Assembly: GCA_011040095.1 (NCBI GenBank)
Contig: DRDE01000289.1
Span: 1-32,321 of the forward strand
Origin: Nitrospirota bacterium
GTDB lineage: Bacteria; Nitrospirota; Thermodesulfovibrionia; UBA6902
Reading direction: 5' to 3'
Length of the DNA stretch: 32,321 nt
Shown piece after piece: positions 20,870 to 29,100 of this stretch (positions within the stretch are counted from its first letter, which is position 1; each line of letters begins with the position of its first letter). The translations under genes and the position numbers were made by a program. Under the pieces are notes generated by a model. That model was given only the letters and a program-made list of their open reading frames with translations, was not told the DNA's origin and searched no databases.

Positions 20870-22282
20870 ATGCACACAACAAAACTTAAGAGATTACTGA
20901 GAAATATTAACGATGAAAATGCGTCAAAGAGGCGCTCTGCTGCCGAGGCGCTATCAGAAGGAGATGAAAGGGCTATATATCCGCTGATCAAGGCATTGAG
21001 GGATGATAATTTCGGAGTTCAGGATGCGGCAATGCACTCTCTTATGGAAATAAAGGGAGAGACTACCGCTTATATGATACTTCCGCTTCTCAGGGAAGAT
21101 TCTTTTTTGAGAAACACCGCACTTATTATTTTAAGAGAGATGGGTAAAATCGCTGTTCCCCTTCTTTATATCCTGTTAAATGATAAAGACGATGATGTCA
21201 GAAAATTCGCCCTGGACATAATAAACGATGTCGGATATTGCAATTACCCCGAAAAATTGGTTGAAATGCTCACAGGAGATTCAAATGCAAACGTGAAGGC
21301 TGCTGCTGCAAAGGCATTAGGCACATTACAGTACAAGAAAGCAATCCCTCAGCTCATAAAGGCATTACATGATGATGAATGGGTATGTTTCTCTGCTATC
21401 GAAGCGCTTACCGGCTTAAAAGATGAAAGTTCAGTAAACTCTATTGCCACCCTACTGAACAGCCCTTCTGAGACAATCAGGTTTGCAGCCATTGAAGCGC
21501 TCGGGGGAATAGCCTCTCCCGAAGCTGCTCGACACCTGACCGGGCATTTACCGAAAACCGATGGATTTGAAAAAATATCAACTATAAAAAGCCTTGCCCG
21601 GACAGGATCTCTTCCCCCTGTACCGGGTATGGAAAACGCCTTGATTAATATGTTGAAGGATGAGGATTGGGAAGATAAGTTTATCGCAATTAAAGGATTG
21701 GTTGCCCTCAAATCCGAAAATGCAATTTATCATATGATCGATGCGGCAGGTTCATTAGACCTGTCCGATCCTGAAAACGAAGACAAGCTGTATGTGCTTA
21801 AAGAGGCAATTCAGGGCATTGGCTGTAATAACCTGCTCATAGACCTGCTTAACGACAGTTCCATTAAATACAGGGGGAAGTCTGTAGCTGTAGAAATTGT
21901 CGGGGAGTTAAAGTGTGCGGAGGCAGTTCCCGCTCTCATAAAATTACTGAAGAGCGAATACAGGGATGTCAGAAGATCAAGCATCAAATCACTTGGCGAG
22001 ATAGACGATGATCAGGCCAAAGAATGCCTCATGGAAGCAATTCACGACAATGACGGCCATGTCAGGAGAACAGCGGTCGCCGCACTCGGAAGGATAGGTA
22101 AACCGGCAGCGTTCGAGCCCTTGATGAAATTGCTTCATGATGAAAAATACAACGATGTCATTGATGAATTTATTAATGCACTGCTAAGCATCAATTCCAG
22201 GGTGTTTATATCGCGCCTTAATGAATTCAATGATGATATTCAGGAGATTGCGTCAAGATATGCTTCGGGGGGGTCATGCTGA
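20870..22282 (+). CDS. HEAT-repeat protein heading the chemotaxis operon
   Basis: The 470-aa product is built almost wholly from HEAT/PBS-lyase-type repeats of about 30 residues, about a dozen in all. Recurrent cores include DDDVRKFALDIINDVG, NANVKAAAAKALGTL, ETIRFAAIEALGGI, RDVRRSSIKSLGEI and GHVRRTAVAALGRI. There is no signal peptide, membrane helix or catalytic domain. HEAT solenoids are protein-binding scaffolds. It is the first gene of the operon and its end overlaps the cheR start (ATGCTGA), implying co-translation and a role linked to CheR or the receptor array; that role is inference. GAGG precedes the ATG. Lyase activity on bilins is unlikely here. Confidence 0.85.
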   Translation: MHTTKLKRLLRNINDENASKRRSAAEALSEGDERAIYPLIKALRDDNFGVQDAAMHSLMEIKGETTAYMILPLLREDSFLRNTALIILREMGKIAVPLLYILLNDKDDDVRKFALDIINDVGYCNYPEKLVEMLTGDSNANVKAAAAKALGTLQYKKAIPQLIKALHDDEWVCFSAIEALTGLKDESSVNSIATLLNSPSETIRFAAIEALGGIASPEAARHLTGHLPKTDGFEKISTIKSLARTGSLPPVPGMENALINMLKDEDWEDKFIAIKGLVALKSENAIYHMIDAAGSLDLSDPENEDKLYVLKEAIQGIGCNNLLIDLLNDSSIKYRGKSVAVEIVGELKCAEAVPALIKLLKSEYRDVRRSSIKSLGEIDDDQAKECLMEAIHDNDGHVRRTAVAALGRIGKPAAFEPLMKLLHDEKYNDVIDEFINALLSINSRVFISRLNEFNDDIQEIASRYASGGSC

Positions 22283-23100
22283 ATATACCTCTTCCTGAAT
22301 CAACATTTAAAGATATCAGGGACTATATATATGAAAAAAGCGGTATCTATATATCCGACACAAAGAAATATCTCATCGAAAACAGGCTTTCAAGAATAAT
22401 CCGGGAAAATAAGTTAAACAGTTTCGAGGATTACCTCAAGCTTATAAAACAGAGCGGAAACAGGAATGATCTCAACAGGCTTTTTGACGCGGTGACCACT
22501 AATGAGACCTATTTTTACAGGGAGCCCCGGCAGCTCAATGTATGTGTAGAGGGAATAATGCCGAAAATACTGGCACAAAAGAAGGGGGCAAAGAATGTCA
22601 GAATATGGTCCGCTGCATGTTCGACGGGTGAGGAGCCCTATACAATTTCATTGATGCTTATGGAAAAAGGCTATTTACCAGAACAATTCGATATTTACGG
22701 ATCGGACCTGAGTGAAGGGGTGTTGCAGTCCGCAAAACAGGCTGTTTACAATTCCTATTCCATCAGAAACCTGCCCGAACCTCATCTCAAAAAATATTTT
22801 TCAAACAGCGGCCGGTCTTACACGCTCAGTTCTTCCGTCAAAAACACGGTTAAGTTTATGAAGATCAACCTGGTTGAAGATAAAAATATCAAACAACTGG
22901 GTGGCATGGATATTATCTTCTGCCGCAACGTACTGATTTACTTTGACACTAAGGCAAAACAGAGAGCTGTGTCAAACCTCTATGACAGTCTGAACCCCGG
23001 TGGATACCTGTTTATAGGCTCGTCGGAAAGTCTCCATAATATAACGAGGGCTTTCAGGCCGAATGTTGTTAATAAAGTAATTATGTACCAGAAGGTTTGA
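22276..23100 (+). CDS. cheR: Chemotaxis receptor methyltransferase CheR
   Basis: CheR transfers methyl groups from S-adenosylmethionine to receptor glutamates. The 274-aa product has the N-terminal helical domain (F-x-IRDYIYEKSGIYISDTKKYLIENRLSR), the TTNETYFYRE motif (74-83), the SAM-binding IWSAACSTGEEPYTISL (110-126) and the acidic-aromatic MDIIFCRNVLIYFD motif. No C-terminal receptor-tethering pentapeptide partner can be judged here. It overlaps the HEAT-repeat gene by 7 bases, and a 70-base gap separates it from cheY. Confidence 0.97.
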   Translation: MLNIPLPESTFKDIRDYIYEKSGIYISDTKKYLIENRLSRIIRENKLNSFEDYLKLIKQSGNRNDLNRLFDAVTTNETYFYREPRQLNVCVEGIMPKILAQKKGAKNVRIWSAACSTGEEPYTISLMLMEKGYLPEQFDIYGSDLSEGVLQSAKQAVYNSYSIRNLPEPHLKKYFSNSGRSYTLSSSVKNTVKFMKINLVEDKNIKQLGGMDIIFCRNVLIYFDTKAKQRAVSNLYDSLNPGGYLFIGSSESLHNITRAFRPNVVNKVIMYQKV

Positions 23101-23170
23101 GGATGAAAACAACCGGATTATTTATATATCTGATAGCCACTAATTTTTGTAGAGAGGTGGGGGTAGCACA

Positions 23171-23551
23171 ATGAAAATAATGATTGTCGACGATTGTCAG
23201 ACAACAAGAAGACTTTTAGGGCATTATCTGAAATCGAGGGGATATTCCGTCGTGTTTGCTGAAAACGGTCTCGATGCCCTTCAAAAACTGGGCACGGATA
23301 CAGTCAACCTCGTAATGACAGACCTTAATATGCCGTATATGGACGGCATGGAACTCATAAAAACCCTGCGTGCAGATCCGGATTTATCGGAAATGCCAAT
23401 CCTGATGGTTACAACCGAAAACGATGAAGAGGAAAGAAAAAAGGCATACAGCAACGGGGCAAACGGGTATATTGTCAAACCGGTAACAGCAGATGCAATT
23501 ACTAAAAACATAAAATCTATCATAAAGCAGATGTTTGCTAAAGGAGGATAA
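23171..23551 (+). CDS. CheY-like response regulator (first copy)
   Basis: A single receiver domain of 126 aa. Acid pocket D7-D8, phosphoacceptor D51 (TDLNMPYMDG), switch T81 and invariant K103 (YIVKPV) are all present, so it should be phosphorylated, probably by the CheA encoded downstream. It ends in AKGG with no output domain. It has a strong AGAGGTGGGGG ribosome site and lies 3 bases before the second cheY. Compared with that one it is less like E. coli CheY, and it may act as a phosphate sink or contact another target (inference). Confidence 0.9.
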   Translation: MKIMIVDDCQTTRRLLGHYLKSRGYSVVFAENGLDALQKLGTDTVNLVMTDLNMPYMDGMELIKTLRADPDLSEMPILMVTTENDEEERKKAYSNGANGYIVKPVTADAITKNIKSIIKQMFAKGG

Positions 23552-23554
23552 GAG

Positions 23555-23944
23555 ATGTCTGATTTAAACATGAAGATACTCGTGGTCGATGATTTTTCCA
23601 CCATGAGAAGAATAATCAAGAACCTCCTCAGGCAAATCGGATATGCAAATATCGAAGAGGCTGAAGACGGCGCCCAGGCCTATTCAAAATTAAAAGGCAA
23701 CGGATTCGGTTTTGTAGTGAGTGACTGGAATATGCCCAACGTGGACGGTCTCGAACTTTTGAAGAAAATAAGAAGCGACGATGAATTAAAAGACATACCT
23801 GTCCTGATGGTTACTGCCGAGGCGGAAAAAGAAAAAGTCGTAACAGCCATCCAGGCAGGCGTCAACAACTATATCGTCAAGCCTTTTACAGGAGAAGTCT
23901 TAAAAGAAAAAATGGACAAGATACTTGAGAAGATCAATTCATAA
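23555..23944 (+). CDS. cheY: Chemotaxis response regulator CheY
   Basis: The 129-aa receiver aligns with E. coli CheY without gaps at key residues: D12-D13, phosphoacceptor D57 ([11 protein letters not shown]), T87, Y106 and K109 (NNYIVKPF). The start [20 protein letters not shown] is the classic motor-binding CheY form, so this is the likely FliM-binding output of the pathway. AAAGGAGG precedes the ATG, overlapping the end of the first cheY. Downstream is cheA after 30 bases. Confidence 0.96.
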   Translation: MSDLNMKILVVDDFSTMRRIIKNLLRQIGYANIEEAEDGAQAYSKLKGNGFGFVVSDWNMPNVDGLELLKKIRSDDELKDIPVLMVTAEAEKEKVVTAIQAGVNNYIVKPFTGEVLKEKMDKILEKINS

Positions 23945-23974
23945 TCAACGACTAACTCTCCGGGGAGATAAAGC

Positions 23975-25798
23975 ATGACTGATGAAATAGATGAAATGGA
24001 AGAAATAATAATTGAGTTTATTGCGGAAGCCGAGGAATCGCTTGACAAGATCGAACCCCTGTTTGTAGAGCTTGAACAGAAGGGGGAGGACAAGGACCTG
24101 CTTAATGACATATTCAGGTCAATGCACACCATCAAAGGCGCAGCAGGATTCCTCGGTTTTCAGTTAATAGTGAGTGTCGCACATTCATCAGAAAATATTA
24201 TGAAGAAACTCCGGGACAGAGAAATCTCTTTATCAAAAGAGTTAATGGATGTGATTCTCAAGTCTATCGATATGCTCAGATTACTGCTTGAGCATTTAAA
24301 AGCAAAAGACGGTATGGAAGAGGACATTGCTCCCTTAGTCAAGGAACTGGAAGATGCCTTAAATACCGCGATATCCGGGACAGGCATTGCTGAAGAACCC
24401 GGAGAGCCGGTTGAATCCGGAACCGCCGCCACTGTCGCTGAAAACATTGAACCTCGGGAAGAACCTGAAACAGCCGGGATTCCTGAAAGTGCGCAAAACC
24501 CCGATGCGCAAACAGGGTCTTCCCCCGCCGGTCAACAAGAAACCGCAGAAGTTGCACAGGCAGCAAAAGATAATGCTCAGAAGCCGAAAGAAACTCCTCA
24601 GAATCTAAGGGTGGATATTGAAAGAATCGATAAAGTCATGGACCTTGCAGGAGAAGTGGTTCTCGTAAGAAACAGACTTTTAAACATATCAAAGTACTTT
24701 AACCGGAATTACAGCGTTGATTCGCAAACAGAGACCCTGATGGAAACGGTTTCATTCCTGGATCGTGTAACTTCCGATCTGCAGATCGCGGTAATGAAGA
24801 TGCGGATGCAGCCCATTAAAAAGGTTTTAAGTAAATTCCCCCGACTCGTGAGGGATATATCTGCTTCGGTCAATAAAGAAGTTGAACTCATAATTCATGG
24901 AGAAGGCACCGAGGTTGACAAATCGGTGATAGAGCATATAGGCGACCCCATGACCCATATATTAAGAAATTCAATTGACCACGGACTTGAATCAACAGAA
25001 GAAAGGATAGCCAAAGGCAAGCCGCCAAAGGGCACGGTCATCATAAACATCTTCCAGAAAGGCAACCAGATCGTTATTGAAGTTTCAGATGACGGACAAG
25101 GCATAGATATAGAAAAGCTGAAAAAGAAGGCAATTGAAAAGGGACTGTTAACCGAAGAAGATGCCCGGAAAATGTCCGATGACGCTGCCACCGACATTAT
25201 ATTTATGCCCGGTTCTTCCACTAAAGAGTTTGCAACGGAACTCAGCGGACGAGGGGTCGGGATGGATGTCGTAAAAACCAACATATCCCTGCTGAACGGT
25301 TATGTCGAGGTATCAACGGAAAAAGACGCAGGCACAACATTTAAAATCTGCATACCTTTAACACTTGCCATAATTCAGGCATTAATGGTTGAAGTCTCCG
25401 GGGCCAAGTACGCCATACCGCTTTCACCCATAGAAGAAACCCGGAAGGTTTCAAAAGAGGAGATTGAGAATATCACGGGCCAGAATGTAATAGTTATTCG
25501 CGACAAGGTCTGCCCACTGTTTGAGCTTAACATCCTCCTTGGCAATGGATCTAACGGAAACAACGGCAATGAGCCGGACCACAAATATATAGTCGTTATT
25601 GCCATGGGCGACAGGAGATTCTGTATTGCCGTTGACAGCCTCCTGGGCCAGGAGGAAGTCGTTATAAAGACACTTGAGGGCATAGATACAACATCTTCGT
25701 ATGTGCTCGGGGCAACCATAACGGGTGATGGAAAAGTTGTTTTTATTCTTGATGTCGCAGGCATGTCAAGAAAGCTTTTTGAGCTGATAAAGCTATAG
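23975..25798 (+). CDS. cheA: Chemotaxis histidine kinase CheA (lacking a recognisable P2)
   Basis: CheA passes phosphate from receptors to CheY and CheB. The 607-aa product has P1 with H51 in FRSMHTIKGAAGF (residues about 10-130) and an acidic, Pro/Gln/Ala-rich linker (about 135-208). Next come P3 (DIERIDKVMDLAGEVVLVRNRL, about 213-290) and P4, with the N box HILRNSIDHGLES (328-340), G1 DDGQGID (372-378), G2 GRGVGMDVVK (425-434) and a GTTF box (453-456). The C-terminus is P5 (about 465-607), CheW-like. The region where P2 (CheY/CheB docking) normally lies holds only linker. Kinase motifs are intact. Confidence 0.96.
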   Translation: MTDEIDEMEEIIIEFIAEAEESLDKIEPLFVELEQKGEDKDLLNDIFRSMHTIKGAAGFLGFQLIVSVAHSSENIMKKLRDREISLSKELMDVILKSIDMLRLLLEHLKAKDGMEEDIAPLVKELEDALNTAISGTGIAEEPGEPVESGTAATVAENIEPREEPETAGIPESAQNPDAQTGSSPAGQQETAEVAQAAKDNAQKPKETPQNLRVDIERIDKVMDLAGEVVLVRNRLLNISKYFNRNYSVDSQTETLMETVSFLDRVTSDLQIAVMKMRMQPIKKVLSKFPRLVRDISASVNKEVELIIHGEGTEVDKSVIEHIGDPMTHILRNSIDHGLESTEERIAKGKPPKGTVIINIFQKGNQIVIEVSDDGQGIDIEKLKKKAIEKGLLTEEDARKMSDDAATDIIFMPGSSTKEFATELSGRGVGMDVVKTNISLLNGYVEVSTEKDAGTTFKICIPLTLAIIQALMVEVSGAKYAIPLSPIEETRKVSKEEIENITGQNVIVIRDKVCPLFELNILLGNGSNGNNGNEPDHKYIVVIAMGDRRFCIAVDSLLGQEEVVIKTLEGIDTTSSYVLGATITGDGKVVFILDVAGMSRKLFELIKL

Positions 25799-25818
25799 GG
25801 AAAGAAAGGAGGGGATAT

Positions 25819-27057
25819 ATGCAACAATATATAGGATTTAATGTCGGCACGAGTGAATACATGATTCCGATCTTAAACGTGCGTGAAATAATCAGTATGC
25901 CTTCTGTCACTGCACTGCCTGAACTGCCGCCGTATGTGAAAGGCATATCAAACCTTAGAGGGTCCATTATTCCAATAGTAAATCTTAAAAACCTTTTAAA
26001 TTCCACCTTTGATGAAGATATCGGCAATACCGTAATAGTCCTTGCCGCCGGGAAAATAACATTCGGCATCATCGTAGATGAGATCACCGGTGTCATCAAG
26101 GCAGATGAATCACAGATAGAGCCTCCCGAGAATTTTTTTAATACCAATGTAGAAAATATAGAAGGGGTTGCAAAACTCGATAACAAACTTATAGTCCTTC
26201 TCAATATCAGGAAGCTTCTTCCTATCGATGATATGAGCCTGCTTGAAGATGCAATCATTGACGTAAAAGATACAGGCAGCGGGGATACGGTGGAAGTAGT
26301 CAGGGAAGTTGATACCATAGGAGGAAAAGTCACTGTCAGCGAGCTGCATGACGCAAAAGAGTTCTTTAAGGAAAAATACGAAAAAAGCGATCCGAAACAA
26401 AACGTATTTGAGTCAATGCTGACATTCATGGACGCCCTGGCAAACCAGGAATATCAAAAGGTGGAAGGCATTATTGAGCAGCTTGTTAATGAAACAGACG
26501 GCGAGCTTTTCAGGGAAGTCGGAAAAGTAACGAGAAAACTTCATGACTCACTCAAGGCATTCAAGGGGGCCGTTGACAGCGGCCTTCAAAAACTGACCAA
26601 AGATGATGTTCCGAATGCCATTGACAAACTGGAGTTTGTGATCTCAAAAACAGAAGATGCCGCCAACAAGACAATGGGGATCGTTGAGAGATACTTAGAA
26701 AACTCGGATGAGCTTTCAAGGCATATTAACAACATAAAAGGCCATGATGAAGATGTCGAATATCTGAATGCATTTAAAGATTCTCTCGACACTGACCTGA
26801 CAACAATTCTTACCGCGCAGCAGTTTCAGGACATCACAGGGCAAACCATCAAAAAAGTCATTGATCTTGTAAATAGTGTTGAAGCTGAACTGTTGAGACT
26901 AATAACACAATTCGGCATGTCGATGAAGAGTGATGCTGAACAGGCAGGCGCCGGGGACGGTGCAGGCAGGAGAAAAACATTTGAAAATGAGGAAAAAGCT
27001 GTTGAAAAAGTTACTCAATCCGATGTTGAAGCGCTTTTGAATGATTTTGGTTTTTAA
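25819..27057 (+). CDS. CheW-CheZ fusion: coupling domain joined to CheY-P phosphatase
   Basis: One uninterrupted 412-aa frame. Residues about 1-140 are a CheW domain (QYIGFNVGTSEYMIPILNVREI, KGISNLRGSIIPIVNL, FGIIVDEITGVI, EGVAKLDNKLIVLLNI). Residues about 195-412 are CheZ-like. A long helical bundle is followed by the catalytic segment AQQFQDITGQTIKKVIDLV, where D338 and Q342 match E. coli CheZ D143 and Q147, and then by a linker and the terminal CheY-tethering peptide SDVEALLNDFGF. Between the two is a charged linker. The protein could dock to receptor-CheA arrays through CheW and dephosphorylate CheY-P there. No separate cheZ, cheC or cheX gene occurs in the window. GAAAGGAGG precedes the ATG. 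Confidence 0.93.
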   Translation: MQQYIGFNVGTSEYMIPILNVREIISMPSVTALPELPPYVKGISNLRGSIIPIVNLKNLLNSTFDEDIGNTVIVLAAGKITFGIIVDEITGVIKADESQIEPPENFFNTNVENIEGVAKLDNKLIVLLNIRKLLPIDDMSLLEDAIIDVKDTGSGDTVEVVREVDTIGGKVTVSELHDAKEFFKEKYEKSDPKQNVFESMLTFMDALANQEYQKVEGIIEQLVNETDGELFREVGKVTRKLHDSLKAFKGAVDSGLQKLTKDDVPNAIDKLEFVISKTEDAANKTMGIVERYLENSDELSRHINNIKGHDEDVEYLNAFKDSLDTDLTTILTAQQFQDITGQTIKKVIDLVNSVEAELLRLITQFGMSMKSDAEQAGAGDGAGRRKTFENEEKAVEKVTQSDVEALLNDFGF

Positions 27058-27081
27058 AGAAATAAAAAGGAGGATAAATAC

Positions 27082-27534
27082 ATGGAAACCTCAACAGTTG
27101 CAGAAAATGTATTACAATTAGTTAGTTTCACCCTCGCCAATGAAGAATATGCGGTTGACATCCTGAATGTTCAGGAAATAAACAGAATAACAGAGATCAC
27201 AAAGGTTCCGAATGCGCCGGACCATGTAGAGGGTGTAGTCAATCTCAGGGGCAAAGTCATACCTGTAATAAACCTCAGAAAGAAATTCGGACTTCCGGAA
27301 AAAGGCGCCGGAGATACAACAAGGATAATAATAATGGATATACAGGGTGTCACAAACGGTCTTGTTGTTGATTCCGTATCAGAAGTGTTGAGGATACCTT
27401 CAGGCATAGTAGAGCCTCCTCCTGTGACGGCAAACATGAGCAGCAAGTTTATCAAAGGTATAGCAAAACTGGAAAACAGGCTCATAATTCTCATTGATAT
27501 CGACAAGATGATGGGAGAGGCTGTACAAGTGTAG
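27082..27534 (+). CDS. cheW: Chemotaxis coupling protein CheW
   Basis: A stand-alone 150-aa CheW that links receptors to CheA. It has the family core QLVSFTLANEEYAVDILNVQEINR, PDHVEGVVNLRGKVIPVINLRKKFGLP, NGLVVDSVSEVLRIPSG and FIKGIAKLENRLIILIDIDKM. It is the second CheW domain of this operon after the CheW-CheZ fusion, so arrays probably contain both. AAAAAGGAGG precedes the ATG. Confidence 0.96.
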   Translation: METSTVAENVLQLVSFTLANEEYAVDILNVQEINRITEITKVPNAPDHVEGVVNLRGKVIPVINLRKKFGLPEKGAGDTTRIIIMDIQGVTNGLVVDSVSEVLRIPSGIVEPPPVTANMSSKFIKGIAKLENRLIILIDIDKMMGEAVQV

Positions 27535-27586
27535 GCAAATTAAATTGGCGTCGGATTAATTTCAGTCAATTTTTTATTTGTAAATG

Positions 27587-27638
27587 CCTATGTCTCCCCC
27601 TTTGCTAAAGGGGGGAATAAATATAGGTGAGTAGTTAC
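27587..27638. repeat. Small palindromic repeat upstream of cheB
   Basis: TCCCCCTTT-GCT-AAAGGGGG hairpin (27595-27615) with outer inverted CCTAT/ATAGG words, followed by TGAGTAGTTAC (27628-27638), the inverse of the end motif GTAACTACTCA at 10470-10480. No T-run follows, so it is not a typical terminator. A degenerate C-rich/G-rich pair also precedes that motif near 10412-10453. Confidence 0.6.
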
Positions 27639-27660
27639 ATTTTTTAAAAAAGGCAAAAAA

Positions 27661-28698
27661 ATGATTAATGTCCTGATTGTCGATGACTCGGCTTTTATGA
27701 GAAATACCCTCTCCAGCATGATTTCATCCGACCCCGGGCTCCGGGTTATCGGTACTGCGAGGGACGGCATTGAAGCGGTTGAAAAGGTATCTTCACTCAA
27801 GCCGGATGTCGTTACCCTGGATATCGAGATGCCGAGAATGGACGGAATTGAGGCCCTTAAACATATAATGGAAAACCCCGTTCCGGTCTTAATGGTCAGC
27901 TCGCTGACTACTGAAGGCGCAAAAGCAACACTTGACGCCCTTGACATCGGCGCCGTTGACTTTATTCCCAAGAATCTTGCAGACCTCTCTGTTAACATAG
28001 TCAAAATCAGGGAGATTTTAGTAGAGAAAATCAAGGGTATCGGTAGAAAAAGGCCGTTCAGAAGAATTATAAAACTAACACATAAACCTCTTCATATGCC
28101 GAAAGCGTCACAATACGCCTCTAAACGGAGAATAAGTATTGTTGCAATCGGTTCCTCCACAGGAGGGCCCAGGGCATTGCAAAACATAATTACCCAATTC
28201 CCTGAAGATTTCCCTGTCCCTATTCTCATTGCCCAGCATATGCCGCCGGCTTTCACGGGACCTTTTGCGGAAAGATTAAATCAATTGAGCAATATTAAAG
28301 TGAAGGAGGCTGAAGACGGTGAACCCCTGAAAAAAGGAACGGTATTTATAGCTCCCGGCGGAGGACATATGAAGGTAAGGCGAAAAGGAATGGCAGAGAC
28401 GTGCATAGCTATTTCAAAAGACAGCGGAGAATATATATACAGACCGTCCGTTGATGTGCTCATGCTGTCGATTGTTGAAAGTTTTTCCGCCTATGTGCTC
28501 GGTATAATCCTTACAGGCCTTGGCAATGACGGTGAAAAAGGAATGGGCGCAATCAAGGATAAAGGCGGCAAGACCATTGCCGAGAGCGAAGAGACATGTG
28601 TTGTGTACGGAATGCCGAAGGCGGTTGTCAACGCAGGCATTGCAGATAAAATCGTGCCTCTTGACGAAATAGCAGGCGAGATTATTAATTCGGTTTAG
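27661..28698 (+). CDS. cheB: Chemotaxis methylesterase CheB
   Basis: CheB removes receptor methyl groups and deamidates receptor glutamines. The 345-aa product has an N-terminal receiver (D8-D9, phosphoacceptor D54 in TLDIEMPRMDG) and a C-terminal methylesterase domain from about residue 157. The catalytic triad fits S166 in IGSSTGGPRAL, H193 in AQHMPPAFTG and D290 in LTGLGNDGEKGM. No strong Shine-Dalgarno is seen right at the ATG, and a 126-base gap with a hairpin separates it from cheW. It pairs with cheR for adaptation. Confidence 0.97.
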   Translation: MINVLIVDDSAFMRNTLSSMISSDPGLRVIGTARDGIEAVEKVSSLKPDVVTLDIEMPRMDGIEALKHIMENPVPVLMVSSLTTEGAKATLDALDIGAVDFIPKNLADLSVNIVKIREILVEKIKGIGRKRPFRRIIKLTHKPLHMPKASQYASKRRISIVAIGSSTGGPRALQNIITQFPEDFPVPILIAQHMPPAFTGPFAERLNQLSNIKVKEAEDGEPLKKGTVFIAPGGGHMKVRRKGMAETCIAISKDSGEYIYRPSVDVLMLSIVESFSAYVLGIILTGLGNDGEKGMGAIKDKGGKTIAESEETCVVYGMPKAVVNAGIADKIVPLDEIAGEIINSV

Positions 28699-28707
28699 GT
28701 TAAGGGC

Positions 28708-28734
28708 TAAAGATTTCATGGAAAAAACCGATAA
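28708..28734 (+). promoter_or_regulatory. Sigma-28 promoter upstream of the two-CW gene
   Basis: TAAAGATT, 11 bases, ACCGATAA: exact consensus spacing, 6 of 8 matches in the -35 element and 7 of 8 in the -10. Transcription would start near 28741, about 46 bases before the GTG start at 28787. It begins 10 bases after the cheB stop. Confidence 0.88.
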
Positions 28735-28786
28735 TAATAAAAATCAATTCATAATAAGATAATCAACATGAAAAGGAGGGTACAGA

Positions 28787-29098
28787 GTGCCGAGATCAAA
28801 TTGTTGGGAGATTAAAAAATGCGGGAGGGAGCCGGATGGGAACAAGAACGGTGAACTTGGAATCTGCCCGGCTGCAAAGGATACATCCTGCAACGGGATC
28901 AACAGCGGCAAAAATGCAGGCCGAATATGCTGGGCCACAGCCGGAACATTCTGCGGCGGCAGGGTGCAGGGTGACTTTGCCCGGAAATCCGTATCCTGCA
29001 TGTCCTGTGAAGTTTTCAAGCAGATTAAAGCTGAAGAAGGGGCGGAAAATTTTGTCTTATTGAAACCGGGCCAGGTTTACCAGGCTGTTGCAAAATAA
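28787..29098 (+). CDS. Small two-CW-type cysteine-rich protein
   Basis: The 103-aa product starts at GTG with a strong AGGAGGG ribosome site (28774-28780). It has eight cysteines (6, 12, 27, 35, 48, 56, 71, 74) and two Cys-Trp pairs (CW at 6-7 and 48-49), plus a CMSC motif. This fits the small two-CW domain, thought to bind metal, seen alone or attached to chemoreceptor-type proteins. There is no signal peptide or membrane helix, so it is probably cytoplasmic. It has its own sigma-28 promoter, directly after cheB, which suggests a motility or chemotaxis role, perhaps redox or metal sensing (inference). Exact function is unknown. Confidence 0.8.
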   Translation: MPRSNCWEIKKCGREPDGNKNGELGICPAAKDTSCNGINSGKNAGRICWATAGTFCGGRVQGDFARKSVSCMSCEVFKQIKAEEGAENFVLLKPGQVYQAVAK

Positions 29099-29100
29099 AA

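Noticed and set aside
27595-27615. Rho-independent terminator after cheW
   Set aside because: The hairpin is clear but not followed by a T-run; it looks like a dispersed palindromic repeat.
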